From assembly GCA_020746105.1 (NCBI GenBank), contig CM036658.1:35271004-35335003 (forward strand): 64,000 nucleotides of DNA, read 5' to 3'. Under the pieces are notes generated by a model that was not told where the DNA came from, ran no database searches, and worked only from the letters and a program-made list of their open reading frames with translations. The position numbers were made by a program, and so were the translations under genes. The stretch comes from Trogon surrucura. Its lineage: Eukaryota; Chordata; Aves; Trogoniformes; Trogonidae. Numbering within the stretch: position 1 is the first letter of the stretch; each line of letters begins with the position of its first letter. Positions 37,719-50,003 of the stretch are shown in pieces.

Positions 37719-38303
37719 TCCAGCCCTTCTTGACAGTTACCCTTCCTGCAGGGAATCTGAAAGAGTGAATAGAGCCTTGTTCTGACAAGGAAGGTGGCTG
37801 ATAGGAGAGATGCCCTCTGGCATGTATGTGCCTTTACCTACAAAGAAGTTTAGGATGTTCTAGCAGCCTATGTAATAACTTTTGTGTATGCTGGATTCAA
37901 CAGTCTCGATCATTTCTTACTGTACGATTTTTGTGAGTATGCGTGAATTAATGTTGTGCTTTCACACAGGCTCTTAAAATATGTGGTTGTTTGAAGAAAA
38001 AAAAAAACCCTTCAAATTAACACTCCAGTAAAAATGAAAATCAATATAGAGAAAGCATTAATAATTGCAGCTATTCAAAGTCCAAATAACTGTGCTTAAG
38101 TATTTTTGAGATATTAAAATTTCAGGCTGAGTTCTGTTTCTAAAGCAAAATTCAGTATCTGTGTTATGTCACAGGTAATGATTTTTTTTTTCTGTTTTTA
38201 TTTAAGGTGTTTAGTAACACTTCTCACAGACAACAAACTACTTATCCCTGCTAAGTTACCATCAGTACTGTTAGGAATGAAAGTAAGTGTGGTATAAATG
38301 CTT

Positions 38304-38816
38304 TCATGGAATCATAGGAAAGTTTCATTTGGAAGAGACCTCCAAGATCATTGAATCCAACCTTAATCCTAGCTCTATCAACACAACTAAACTATGGCCC
38401 TTAGCAGGACATTCACCTGCCTCTTAAATGCCTCCAGGGACGGTGACTCAACCACCTGGCAGCTCTCCAGCCTATTCCAATGGCTGACAACCCTTTCAGT
38501 ATAGAAATTCTTCCTAATATCTTACCTGAACCTCCCCTGGCACAATTTAAATCCATTTCCCCTTGTCCTAGGGAGACTCCACTAGGGAGTCCACCACTCT
38601 ACAGTCTCCCTTCAGGCAGTTGTGGAGAGCAATGAGGTCTCCCCTCAATCTCCTCTTCTCTAGGCTGAACAGCCCCAGATCCCTCAGCCTTTCCCCATAA
38701 GGCTTATGTTCTAAGCCCTTTACCAGCTTGGCAGCCGCCTCTGTACCCTCTCCAGCACCTCGATGTCCCTCCTTTACTGAGGGGCCCAAAACTGGACACA
38801 GTGCTTGAGGTTAACT
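38304..38816 (-). mobile_element. CR1 3' fragment (-)
   Basis: The minus-strand CR1 tail (GGAATCATAGGAAAG, then GGAAGAGACCTCCAAGATC) leads into the 3'UTR and ORF2 C-terminus. On the minus strand 38568-38789 reads [17 protein letters not shown] and [20 protein letters not shown], the conserved CR1 C-terminal segment. It is truncated at its 5' end near 38816, three bases before the right copy of a 21-bp direct repeat. Orientation is the same as ELAVL2. Confidence 0.9.
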
Positions 38817-38818
38817 TG

Positions 38819-38839
38819 TTGGTTAACATCCACATGTTA
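38819..38839. repeat. 21-bp direct repeat, right copy (palindromic core)
   Basis: An exact copy of 37698-37718. Here the palindrome is complete: 8-base arms GTTAACAT and ATGTTAAC separated by CCAC (38822-38841). Confidence 0.9.
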
Positions 38840-38944
38840 ACAGCACATACTCTGTTTGATGAGTTTGCATAAGCAGGCTAAACAATGATGATTTCTTAAG
38901 TTTGTCTTCACCGTTGTTTTAAAACGGTACAAACCAGAGTGGTC

Positions 38945-41415
38945 TCACAATCACAGGCCCTGGTTGTCGTGGGGGATTTTAACTTCCCTGATATTTGCTA
39001 GAAGGACAACTCAGCCAGCCAGCCACAGTCCAGGAGGTTCCTCCAGTGCATCGATGATAATTTTCTGATGCAAACGGTGGAGGAGCCGACTAGGAGAGGA
39101 GCACTGCTGGACCTCATCCTCGCTAACAAGGAGGATCTGGTTGAAGCAGTAAAGGTTGAGGGCTGCCTTGGCTGCAGTGATCATGAAATGGTGGAGTTCA
39201 GGTTCTCATGTAGCAGAAACAAAATAGCAAGCAGAATTGCAACCCTGGACTTTGCCAAGGCAAACTTTGGATTTTTCAAACAGTTACTCGAGAAAATCCC
39301 ATGGGCAAGGCTGTTTGAAGGTAAAGGGGCCCAAGACAGTTGGTTAGCGTTCAGGGACTGCTTCTACCGTGCTCAAGATCAGAGCATCCCGACACGTAGG
39401 AAATCAAGGAAGGGAGCCAGGAGACCTGCGTGGCTAAACAGGGATCTGCTGGGTAAGCTCAAGGGCAAGAGGAGAATTTACAGATCTTGGAAGGCAGGGC
39501 TGGCCACTTGGGAAGAATATAAGGCTGTTGTCCGAGGATGTAGGGAGGCAACTAGGAAAGCAAAGGCCTCCCTAGAATTGAACCTGGCGAGAGGGGTCAA
39601 GGACAACAGGAAGAGCTTTTTCAAATACGTGGCAGATCAAACTAACACCAGAGGCAATGTAGGCCCACTGATGAATGAGGTGGGTGCCTTGGTGACACAT
39701 GATACAGAGAAGGCAGAGTTACTGAATGCCTTCTTTGTCTCTGTCTACTCTGTCGGAGGCTGTCCTGAGGAGCCCCGTTCCCCTGAGGCCCCACAGGAAG
39801 TCAGAGCAGTGGAGGAGTTTGCTTTAGTCGATGAGGACGGGGTTAGGGACCAATTAAGCAATCTGGACATCCATAAATCCATGGGTCCAGATGGGATGCA
39901 TCCACGGGTGCTGAGGCAGCTGGCTGATGTCATTGCTAGACCACTCTCCATCATCTTTGCCAAGTCTTGGGAGACGGGAGAGGTGCCTGAGGACCGGAGG
40001 GAAGCAAATGTCACTCCAGTCCTCAAAAAGGGCAAGAACGAGGACCCGGGTAACTATAGACCGGTCAGCCTCACCTCCATCTCTGGGAAAGTGATGGAAC
40101 GACTTACCCTTGGTGCCATCTCAAGGCATATCAGGGATAAGAGGGTCATTAGAGACAGTCAACATGGCTTCACCAAGGGGAAGTCGTGCTTGACTAACCT
40201 CATAGCCTTTTACGAGGATATAACAAGGTGGATAGATGATGGCAGAGCGGTGGATGTGGTCTACCTTGACTTCAGTAAAGCATTTGACACAGTCTCCCAC
40301 AGCATCCTTGCTGCTAAACTGAGGAAGTGTGGTCTAGACTCTCGGGTAGTGAGGTGGACTGTGAACTGGCTAAGGGGAAGAAGCCAAAGAGTCGTGGTCA
40401 ATGGGGATGAGTCTGGTTGGAGGCCTGTATCCAGTGGAGTCCCTCAAGGGTCGGTACTGGGACCAGTATTATTCAATATATTCATCGATGACTTGGATGA
40501 GGGACTAGAGAGTACTATCAGCAAGTTTGCTGATGACACCAAGCTGGGAGGAGTGGCTGACACACCAGAAGGCTGTGCTGCCATTCAGCGAGACCTGGAC
40601 AGGCTGGAGGTCTGGGCGGGGAAAAATTTAATGAAATATAACAAGGGTAAATGTAGGGTCTTGCATCTGGGTAGGAACAACCCCAGGTGCCAGTATAAGT
40701 TGGGGAATGACGTATTAGAGAGTAGTGTAGGGGAAAGGGACCTGGGAGTCTTGGTGGACAGCAGGATGACCATGAGCCAGCACTGTGCCCTTGTGGCCAG
40801 GAAGGCCAATGGCATCCTGGGGTGTATTAGAAGGGGGGTGGTTAGTAGGTCAAGAGAGGTTCTCCTTCCCCTCTACTCTGCCCTGGTGAGACCCCATCTG
40901 AAATATTGTGTCCAGTTCTGGGCCCCTCAGTTCAAGAAAGACAGGGAACTGCTGGAGAGAGTCCAGCACAGGGCAACTAGGATGATTAAGGGAGTGGAGC
41001 ATTGCCCTTGTGAGGAAAGGCTGAGGGAGCTGGGGCTCTTTAGTTTGGAGAAGAGGAGACTGAGGGGTGACCTCATTAATGTTCACAAATATATCAAGGG
41101 TGAGTGTCACGAGGATGGAGCCAGGCTCTTCTCGGTGACAACCACTGATAGGACAAGGGGTAATGGGCTGAAACTGGAACATAAGAGGTTCCGCTTAAAC
41201 TCGAGAAGAAACTTCTTCTCAGTGAGGGTGACAGAACACTGGAAGAGGTTGCCCAGAGAGGTTGTGGAGTCTCCTCCTCTGGAGACATTCAAGACCTGCC
41301 TGGACACGTTCCCGTGTAGCATAATCTAGGCATTCCTGCTCTGGCAGGGGGATTGGACTTGATGATCTTTCGAGGTCCCTTCCAATCCCTAAAATTCTAT
41401 GATTCTATGATTCTC
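38945..41415 (+). mobile_element. CR1 LINE copy C, best preserved, long open ORF2
   Basis: The longest CR1 here. It starts inside the endonuclease C-terminus (LVVVGDFNFPDIC) and ends with TTGGACTTGATGATCTTTCG and an ATTCTATG tail. The frame runs from about 38960 to 41329, broken only by one TAG at 38999-39001 where Trp (TGG) is expected. From the ATG at 39068 it is open for 753 codons. In order it has end of endonuclease (about residues 1-40), linker, reverse transcriptase (about 250-600; [43 protein letters not shown]) and the C-terminal domain ([15 protein letters not shown], to the stop). Although open, it has changes at conserved sites: DWRE to DRRE, PVFKKG to PVLKKG and DEDW to DEDG. The first ~1 kb, including ORF1 and most of the endonuclease, is missing, so it is not autonomous. 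Confidence 0.95.
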
Positions 41416-42632
41416 CATTAGCAGCCCTCCTCACTTGCATGTACCTCACAAAAACTTAGAGTTAGCTTCTGACAATAAGGTGGTCTCAAAATTTTCAAAG
41501 TAACTTACAAAGCTAGTAATGTATGCACAGGCAACTAAGACCAGAAAACAGGAGATCCATGCAACAGTAAAACCTAACTACATAGCCTCTCCAAGTGGGC
41601 AGGTTAGGAGGGAAATCTTTTCACACATGCTCTCGTACGAATCACTAAACAAATAATATCACTTAAAACTTCTATACCTTGGACTCAAAAGCATGGTGAG
41701 AAAGTCAGTGATGAGATGGAAGATGGACATGAAAAGAGTCACATGGAATGTTAGCAAAAGCATTTTAATTCATCCTTGTAATTGGTGCTGCAAAAGCTAA
41801 TCTGCAGAACCTTTCAGCAAAGACGAAGAGGCAGGACAGCCTTGCCCATTCCAGGTAGGCAGTGAGAGGACAAGTGGAGAATTGCAGACAACTGAACAAG
41901 AAACAGCCATGAACACAGGCACAAATTCTGGAGACTGCACTAAAAGGAGAGAAGGAAGAATGGGCAAGTCATCTACTGAATGTAAAAAGTTACAGGCAAC
42001 ACTAAAAAACATATACACAGATTAAAAAAAAAATCTACACAGTATGCAATCCTTTTGGAAAGAAACACTTAGCATTCTTTCAAAACACATACAAACCTAT
42101 GACATGCTCTGAACAATATCACACTAACGCTAATAGTGTATTAAGAATGAAAGCAGCATGAAGATTTGCAAGCAGTTCTGAATAAATAATGCATGTACAA
42201 CAAGGCAAGGATATTGCTTGACAATAGAGTAATCTAGAGACCATGCAGGGGCTTTTCCATCTGACTGCAGTTACTGACTACCTTGTCAACTAGGGTAAAA
42301 GGAAGAAATACACAAGGTAACTTAACTTAGAAACTATACTAGAGTTACCAACTCTAGGAGTCTTCTGTAAAGAAATAAATACCTGCATTCTGTCACGTGA
42401 TCAGTTCAAGTGGACTCAAATAAAAATTATGCTTATGTTCCTAATTATTCAGCTCAATTTAAACACATAACCACTTCTGCCAACATAAATGACTCCCTGA
42501 GCAAGACAGCATTAACATGCAGCATTCCTTAGCTTATGCACAGGATGAAAGAACTCAGCATAAAAGTTATACTCTTCATTGCCCTCTCTCATTTAAAAGA
42601 AAAAAAATTAAGGCCACATAAGGGGAAAAAAT

Positions 42633-42905
42633 TATAGAATCATAGAATGCGTTGGGCTGGAAGGGACCTTTAAGGGCCATCTAGTCCAACCCCCATTTAA
42701 CTACATCAGGTTGCTCAGAGACCCATCAAGCCTGACCCTGAATGTCTCTAGAGATGGAGCCTCCATGACTTCTCCGGGCAACCTGTGCCAGTGTTTCACC
42801 ACCCTCATCGTAAAGAACTTTTTTCTAACATCTAATCTAAATCTACTCTGCTCTAGTTTAAAACCACAGTCCCTCATCAATATAACATTTGTAACATCTG
42901 AAAAG
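42633..42905 (-). mobile_element. CR1 3' fragment (-)
   Basis: It begins ATAGAATCATAGAATGCGTT and GGGCTGGAAGGGACCTTTAAGG, the classic minus-strand CR1 terminus. It continues through CAACCTGTGCCAGTGTTTCACC and the TAAAGAACTTTTTTCTAACATC segment, then ends near 42905 (5'-truncated). It lies head to head with the plus-strand CR1 at 42934, with about 30 bp between. Confidence 0.92.
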
Positions 42906-42933
42906 CTACCTAAATGTCAAGGTGTGCCTGTCT

Positions 42934-44182
42934 GAGTCCAGGCAGTATTGCTTACATTCGGCAGGAGTTCCACCAAAACCATTGCTGGAGAAGACTTGCA
43001 GTTCATCTTGAGTGTGCTCACACAGCATGTGCAAGACAGCCAGGGGATCAGGTCCTGGCAGCACGGGTTCATGAAAGGCTGGTCCTGTCTGACCAACCTG
43101 TTCTCCTTCTATGACTAGGTGACTCACCTAGTGAATGAGGAAAAGGCTGTGGATGTTTTTTACCCAGACTTCAGTAAAGCCTTTGACACCATCTCCCACA
43201 GCATTCTTCTAGAGAAGCTGATGGCTCTTGGCTTAGACAGGTGTACTCTTCGCTGAGTTAAAAACTAGCTGGATGGCCAAGCCCAGAGTGGTGGTGACTG
43301 GAGTTAAATCCAGTTGGCTGCCAGTCACAAGTGGCGTCCCCCAAGACTCAGTATGGGGGCCAGTTTTGTTTAGTATTTCTACTGATGATCTGCATGAGGG
43401 GACTGAGTGTACCCTCAGTAAATTCACAGACGACACCAAATTGAGCAGGAGTGTTGATCTGCTGGAGGGCAGAGAGGCTCTGCAGAGGGATCTAGACAGG
43501 CTGGATCGCTGGGCCAAGGCCAATCACATGCGTTTCAATAAGGCCAAATGCCGGGTCCTGCACTTCGGCCACAACAACCCCCAGCAGCGCTACAGCCTTG
43601 GGGAGGAGTGGCTGGAGAGCTGCCAGGCAGAGAGGGACTTGGGGGTGTTGGTGGACAGTGGCTGAACATGAGCCAGCAATGTGCCCAGGTGGCCAAGAAG
43701 GCCAATGGCATCCTGGCCTGTGTCAGGGATGGTGCTGTCAGCAGGAGCAGGGAGGTCCTATGAAAAGCAGCTGAGGGAGCCGGGATTGTTAGTCTGGAGA
43801 AGAACAAGCTGAGGGGAGACTTTATTGCTCACCACAGCTACCTGAAAGGAGGTTGTAGTGAGGCAGATGTTGGTCTCTTCTCCCAAGTTACTAGCAATAG
43901 CATAGGAAGAAACAGCCTCAAGTTGCACGAGGGGAGGTTTAGATTAGGTATTACAAAAAATTTCCTTACTGAAACGAGTGGTGAGACATTGGAACAGGCT
44001 GCCCAGGGAAGTGGTGGAATGACCATCCCTGGAGGTGTTCAAAAAACATGTAGATGTGTCACCTCAGAATACAGTTTAGTGGTCATGGGAGTGCTGCATT
44101 GGTAGTTGGATTAGATGGTCTTAGAAGTCTTTTCTAACCTTAATGATTTTCTAACCTTAATCTGATTCCATGATTCTATGGA
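42934..44182 (+). mobile_element. CR1 LINE copy (+), degenerate, with internal deletion
   Basis: RT segments are readable: [31 protein letters not shown] (motif A; Leu to Pro), [16 protein letters not shown] (G to D and L to W) and KFTDDTKLS (catalytic FTDD). In-frame stops occur near 43122 and 43255. A one-base loss before the stop at 43663 is shared with the CR1 at 37160. At about 43757 the sequence jumps from AGCAGGGAGGT to CCTATGAAAAGCAGCTGAGG, deleting about 100 bases or more of the usual element. The 3' end (GATTAGATGGTCTTAGAAG, then TGATTCTATG) is intact. Confidence 0.9.
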
Positions 44183-47100
44183 TCACACAGACAACTCTTC
44201 AGGCCTCAAGTAAGTTTTGAAAAATTCTAGACTTAATTGATACTTTAAATGAGACCACTGATTAAAGAAAAGAATATGTTCACACTTCTCAACTGCACCC
44301 TACCATTCACAAAATCTTCACGATTACAATTTTTGGTCTCATTCATTTAAAGACTTGTGCATGCTGTCCCAAGCTCACATGCTAGCTCCCAGCCTTCTAG
44401 CAAACTATTCAAGGCAATGAAATTCTGCCAAAATGCATATGTATCCTGCAAGAAGTAACAGTATCTTACTGCAAACATTTTCCTTCAGCCTTATATCTGC
44501 AGTCCTCTTGAACCTACTGAGAACAGAAGAAAATAGATTCAATGGGGTGAAAGGAGACAACTTGAAGACTCTTCAAATATAGCATCTTTATAGCTTGAAG
44601 GGTTTCAAAGTCAACATCCACTTTCAGAAATACAGTGCCTGCTCCACTTGAACTGGTTAGGATGCCTACTTCAGTTTCTCAACACTTACCTCACTATTTC
44701 CCTTGGACTGTGTAAAACTTTTTTTCCCTTTCATGCTGCAGTGACATCCTTCTGCCACACTGCCAATTTCAAAAGTTGAAATCTTACCAATCCCCAGGAA
44801 AAAAGTAAACCAGGTTAGCCTGACTCTAAAATGATGTTCAAATTTAAAAAGTTACAAAAACAGCTTCTTTCTAATCAAGAAAGTATGCATCAACTTCAGT
44901 GCCAGCCACTACTTCATTTACTTCCTGTCCTTCTCACTGAAGAACATAGCTAGACGATTTTGTCCCTCACACATCCAACTTCCCTCACTGCAGTGGAGGG
45001 TTCATTGAAGAAAGACAGGACTCATCTACCCCGCTGAAAAAGACAAGGATAGAGGAACACTTCTGCTCTGCTCTTTTTTCATTGCAATACTTCTCTTGCT
45101 CACAGGTCCCTGGTAAACCGGGGAGATGGTTGGGCCTAAATCTCAGCAGTATCACATACTCCATCGGAGGCATGCTCCAGCAGACCAACAGGATCCGATT
45201 TTGAGGACTTAATATCTCCATCACAGCCCTATCCTTCAAATCGTAGGATGAATTCATTAGATTTCCTCCTTTCAAGGGAGCTTTCACTCTACTACAGTAA
45301 ACTTTGATCTCAAACGTAGAGTAGGCAAGAAAGAAGCTGAATTACTATCTCTACTGCTTAAACCCTCGTGTACACAGCCAGTTAGCAAAACAACTGATCT
45401 CCTCAATCCCATAACAAAGAATGGGGGGAAGAGCAAGCAGTCTCCATGCCTCTGTTTTCCTCCATATACTTCTTTAAAGTCCTTTTGAAGTGGTGTAGGG
45501 CTATGACGGCAACACAAATCCTGCGTATTCATATGGCTCGGCTAGCCCTATCACTAGCGGTCTGACAGCAAGACATGTCACAAGTTGGATACAACATCCT
45601 TCTTTTAGTTCTAAAACTGATGACAAGCAAAGCTTACATGCAATATCAAAAAGTATTTGAACCAAACTGAAACATACACCATCACATACACACGGAATCA
45701 AGTAAACTTTGCACAGAAAAAATTAATCTTTCTGCTAAAGCCTTTTGGGGAAGAAGAGATCCGCAGTAAGACAAGAGCTCAACCAGAAAGACAGGGCAAG
45801 AGGCACTTGAGTTTGCCATGAACTCAGCATCACAGCAGATATGACAGCAACAAACCCCTTGAACTGCCTGGGTCACCACGTCATCCAAAACTGGTTCAGT
45901 GACTCCTGAATCTGTGTGAAGATCACATCTTACAAAATGTTAAGCACTACTTAAATAGTAAAACCTGTCTTCTTTCAATAGCAAAAGGCCTCAGAGAAGC
46001 ATGTAAGGCAAAAAAAAATAAAAAATAAAAATTTGTGGAACCAACTGACTGGAATGGCAGCATTTTTTCACAGCTGGGCATGAGGGGTGGGAAGAGCAAC
46101 AGGAACACTGTTCGAATTAAAACACTCTCAGTCAGCATTTTCTACCCTCTTCAATCAAGCACTGCTCACACCTCACTTACAACCTTATGGCACTTCTATT
46201 ACTTCATTTCTTTGGAAAGTCTTAAGATTATCCAGAATGAGTGAAGACACCAACAAGTCATTCTTGTCCAACAATTTATAATGAACTACTATGAGAAAAT
46301 ACTGCCAAAGCCAGTTTACTCTCAACACCCATTACAGATAAAGACTAACTATTCAGTCTCTAAGTAGCATTCTTAACGGTCTGAAGTCAATAATCACATC
46401 TTTTTAGAATGGAGAACAAGCTTAGACACAGCTATGGCTCCTTGCTGCCTGCCCCACCAGGAGCAGGAAATCAGTGAAGTTCCATGAATGCCGCACAAAG
46501 GCTTCCAGCAAGAGCTGAAGAGAACTTCATTTCCTAATCCTGCTATACCGTGAGTAATGAATAATGCAACACAGACATAACACGACAGATCCATATGCTG
46601 TACTGAGATGGCTTACGTGCAGAAATCTTTATTTGTATAATCGAACTAAAAATGTAGAGAGATGGATACTTAAGAAGTTTTCCTATTCTAAAACGATCTT
46701 GTTCTCAATTCCTGTCAGCAGAGAAGTCTTGCCTATCTTAAGGTTTCTGACCTATGTGGATATGAAACCCCACACAAAGAACAAAGAAATTCAGCAGTAA
46801 GATGTCAGAATCCTTTGTTGAATCTTTAAGATTTGATGCATCATAATTAATAGCACTAATCATATTTTCCAATCATTTTGTGTAGAAAATGTGAAGTTTC
46901 TAGGGCCATTTAGCTTCCGTACATTCTAGCTCTTTCTCCTAACCTTTTGTTCATGAGAAGTCATTTCTAATTTGTCTTTAAACCCTGGTGTTTTCCAGTA
47001 CTCCAATTTCCATTAAACTGCATATCACTAAAATAACTTAAGATACCCTTGTCCTTTACATAGGTTAACCTACACATTTTTTACTCCTATGCTACATTAT

Positions 47101-47894
47101 TTCATCTATTACCCTAGACCAGGTGTTACACCCAAATCTATTAGAACTTCACCTTGATACATTTATGCTGTAGACATTTCTACTGGAATCTAGATCTTGT
47201 AAAAGCAAGTTCTAGATTAGTTAATGTTCCTTCAAATGAGTTTTGAAAAGCTGACCTCACTGTATTACATTTACCACTGCATTAAAAAAAATTATATAAT
47301 ACCCATTTCATTGTAAAACTAATTATATGCCTAATTCAATAGCAAGAGAAGCTATAGTCACAGAAATACACCATTGCAATAGAGATCCCAAACATTTGGA
47401 ATCATATCTCTCCCAATTTAGTTCATGCTCCTGTGGACCACTTCAAACTTCAGTATCAAAGAAAATTAAAAAAAATCAAGAGAATTGCCTATAAAATAAG
47501 TTGTTGCAAAATCTCAAGACAGCACGATATCAAGAACAAAGTCAGCCCAGCAGCACACACATTTCTGAATAAAATTACACTTTCCTTCTCTGTATCAATG
47601 CACATCAAGCACTACAAATTCTCCTACGTCTCCAAAACCTCCCTGTAACAGACACTACAGGACAAAAAAGTCTGAACAGAGAAATCGCACATCCAAATAT
47701 TTACAAGTCAGAAATATGATGCTGATGCTATCTCACTTAAGTTACTCCGGCTTCCTATATGGACTAACCTGCATATTTTTGTTACCATTTCACTGCAGCA
47801 ATGTGCTGACTCTGAGGCACAGGAAGACAGCTGCTTTTAGCCAGCACCCAAGTGCAAGATTCGGAAGTTAAGACCTCACTTATCTCCAGCACCC

Positions 47895-49080
47895 TGTCGT
47901 GGTTTGACCCTGGCCAGCCGCCAGGTACCCACACAGTCACTCTCTCATTCCCTCTTCATTGCTAGACAGGGGGAGAAAATATTTCCAAGGGCTCAGGGTT
48001 CGAGATAAGGACGGGGAGATCACTCTCATTTACCGTCCCGGGCAAAACAGATTCGATTTTGGGGAAATTAATTACATTTATTAAAAGAACCAATCAGAGA
48101 GGAGTAGTGAGAAATGAGAAAAAAAGCAAACAGATCTTAACAAACAGAACACCTTCACCCATCCCTCCCTTCTTCCTGGGCTTAACATCAATCCCGGTTT
48201 CTCCACCTCCTCCCCCCGAGCGGCGCAGGGGGACAGGGAATGGGGGCTGCGGTCAGTTCATCCGACGTTGGTTTCACCGCTTCACTCCGGGGAAGGACTC
48301 TTCACTCTTCCCCAAGGCCACTGTGGGGTCCCTCTCACGGGAGACAAGCTTCACGCTCTATTCTCCAGCGTGAGTCATCCCACAAAGGGCAATTCATCAC
48401 AAACTGCCCAACGTGAGACACCTCACAAGGGGCAGCCCAACCTTCATGAGTCTGAGGTGCAGTCCTTCAAGGGAAACTGCTCCAACGTGAGTCCCCTGCA
48501 GCATCACAAAAGTCCCACCGGCCAACCTGCTCCAGCGTGGGCATTCCTCTCTTCCACGGGCTACAGGTTCTGGCAGCGACTTGCTCTCATGCAGGCTTCC
48601 CACAGGCTACAGTCCCCTTTAAGGCATCCACCCACATGGCGTGGAGTCCTCGGTGGACATCTACGCGGTGATCCTCACGGTGGACATCTGCACCTCGCCC
48701 ATGGGCTGCAGGGGGACAACCCGCTTCACCATGGTCTTCACCACAGACCCGGGGGACTTTCTCTGCTCCGGCGCCTGGAGCTCATCCTCTCCCCCCACCC
48801 TTCTTCACTGACCTTGGTGTCTGCACAGAGTCTCACTCCTCCATCTCTGAGCCAGCTGTTGTGGCGCAGTTCTTTTCCCCGTTCTTAAATATGTTTTTCA
48901 CAGAGGCGTTCCTCTGCTATCACCTTACTGATAGGCTCAGCCTTGGCCAGCGGCGGGTCCCTCTTTGGAACCATTTGGCATTGACTCTTATCAAACTCGG
49001 GGAGCTTCTAGCAGCTTCTTGCAGAAGTCACCCTGCAGCTCCCCCCTGCCACTAAAATCCGGCCAGGCCAAACCGATACA
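47895..49080 (-). mobile_element. Solo LTR (family 1), minus strand
   Basis: 1186 bp, flanked by the exact 5-bp duplication CACCC (47890-47894 and 49081-49085). Read on the minus strand it begins TGTATCGGTTTGGCCTGG and ends GGTCAAACCACGACA, and matches the LTR at 15022-18067 throughout. The TATTTAA-like promoter motif is at about 48885 and AATAAA lies near the 3' end (about 48078). It carries a private partial tandem duplication of about 25 bp at 48647-48690. Exact flanks and no internal region show deletion by recombination between two LTRs. It is in the same orientation as ELAVL2. The open frame at 48268-48888 is an antisense chance frame. Confidence 0.9.
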
Positions 49081-49214
49081 CACCCTTTATACAAGACCTG
49101 TCAAATCTCATTATTTGCCATGGCACCCAAAGGCTCACCTTTCAAGTGCTGATGAATACCTCAAATAAACTAGATTGTAAACTTTATGCTGTGACACTCT
49201 TCTGATGCAGAGAG

Positions 49215-50003
49215 CGTCAAGGGTTAGGGCTGGGCAGCCACTAAACACTGACAGATGGTTTCTAACCTCCTCTCCCTCCCCAAAAGGGAAGGAAAAGGGA
49301 ATGAGGCAGAGAGACTTATGGATTAGAAAACTAAAGCAGCTTTAATAACGTAATAAAAAAAGCCCTAGTAAGGAAATAATAAAAACAATTAACTTTAATA
49401 TATAGAGAAATCCACTATCAAACCTGAGACTCCTTCCACCCCCCAGCAATCCCACAGGTGCTGCAGAGCAGGCAACACTGGGGAAGCCCCAGGCTCAGCA
49501 GCAGAGGGGAGCTGGATACGAGATCTGGATTCTGGAACTCAGGATCTGGATCAAAGGTGGGACACCGGAGGGAGTCCTCCTCGGACGCCGGCCATTGCAG
49601 AAGAAACAAAAAGAGGCCTAACCCTTGTGATCCCTGAGTTTTATTACTGAATATGATGTATATGGAATGGAATACTCTTGTTGGTCACCTGTCCTGTCTA
49701 CCACCCCCCAGAGGTACAAGCTTTTACTTCCTTGTGACCCCTCTCACTACTACCCGGCACCCCCAGCGTGGCACACAAGAGCCAGTAGTGGCCTTGGTCA
49801 CTGTAGAAGTATAAACAACAGCCTTTCTCCATACCAATCCCAGGCAGTAATTGCAAACATCAGATGTTACCACTGCTAGTAGCAGAAACTGTCTGCAAAA
49901 AACCATGCTGTTGACTTCAGAACATGCAGCCTCTTAGAAGAGACTGAGCTGGAAAGCAAAAATCACTGAACAGAATTGGTTCTGTTTAGCTCAAACCAGG
50001 ACA
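49215..50003 (-). mobile_element. Solo LTR (family 2), older copy, minus strand
   Basis: 789 bp with exact 5-bp duplication GAGAG (49210-49214 and 50004-50008). On the minus strand it begins TGTCCTGGTTTGAGC and ends ..CCCTAACCCTTGACG; the terminal CA has decayed to CG. It aligns along its full length with 61359-62174. CpG sites kept in that copy are mostly TpG/CpA here, and the TATAAA of the sister copy is altered to AATAAAA, so this is the older, weaker copy. The tract next to it is the 134-bp spacer separating it from the family 1 LTR. Confidence 0.87.

Noticed and set aside
48268..48888. 206-codon open frame
   Set aside because: Lies on the antisense strand of the family 1 LTR; its counterpart in the LTR at 15022 is broken. 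LTR sequence, not a gene.
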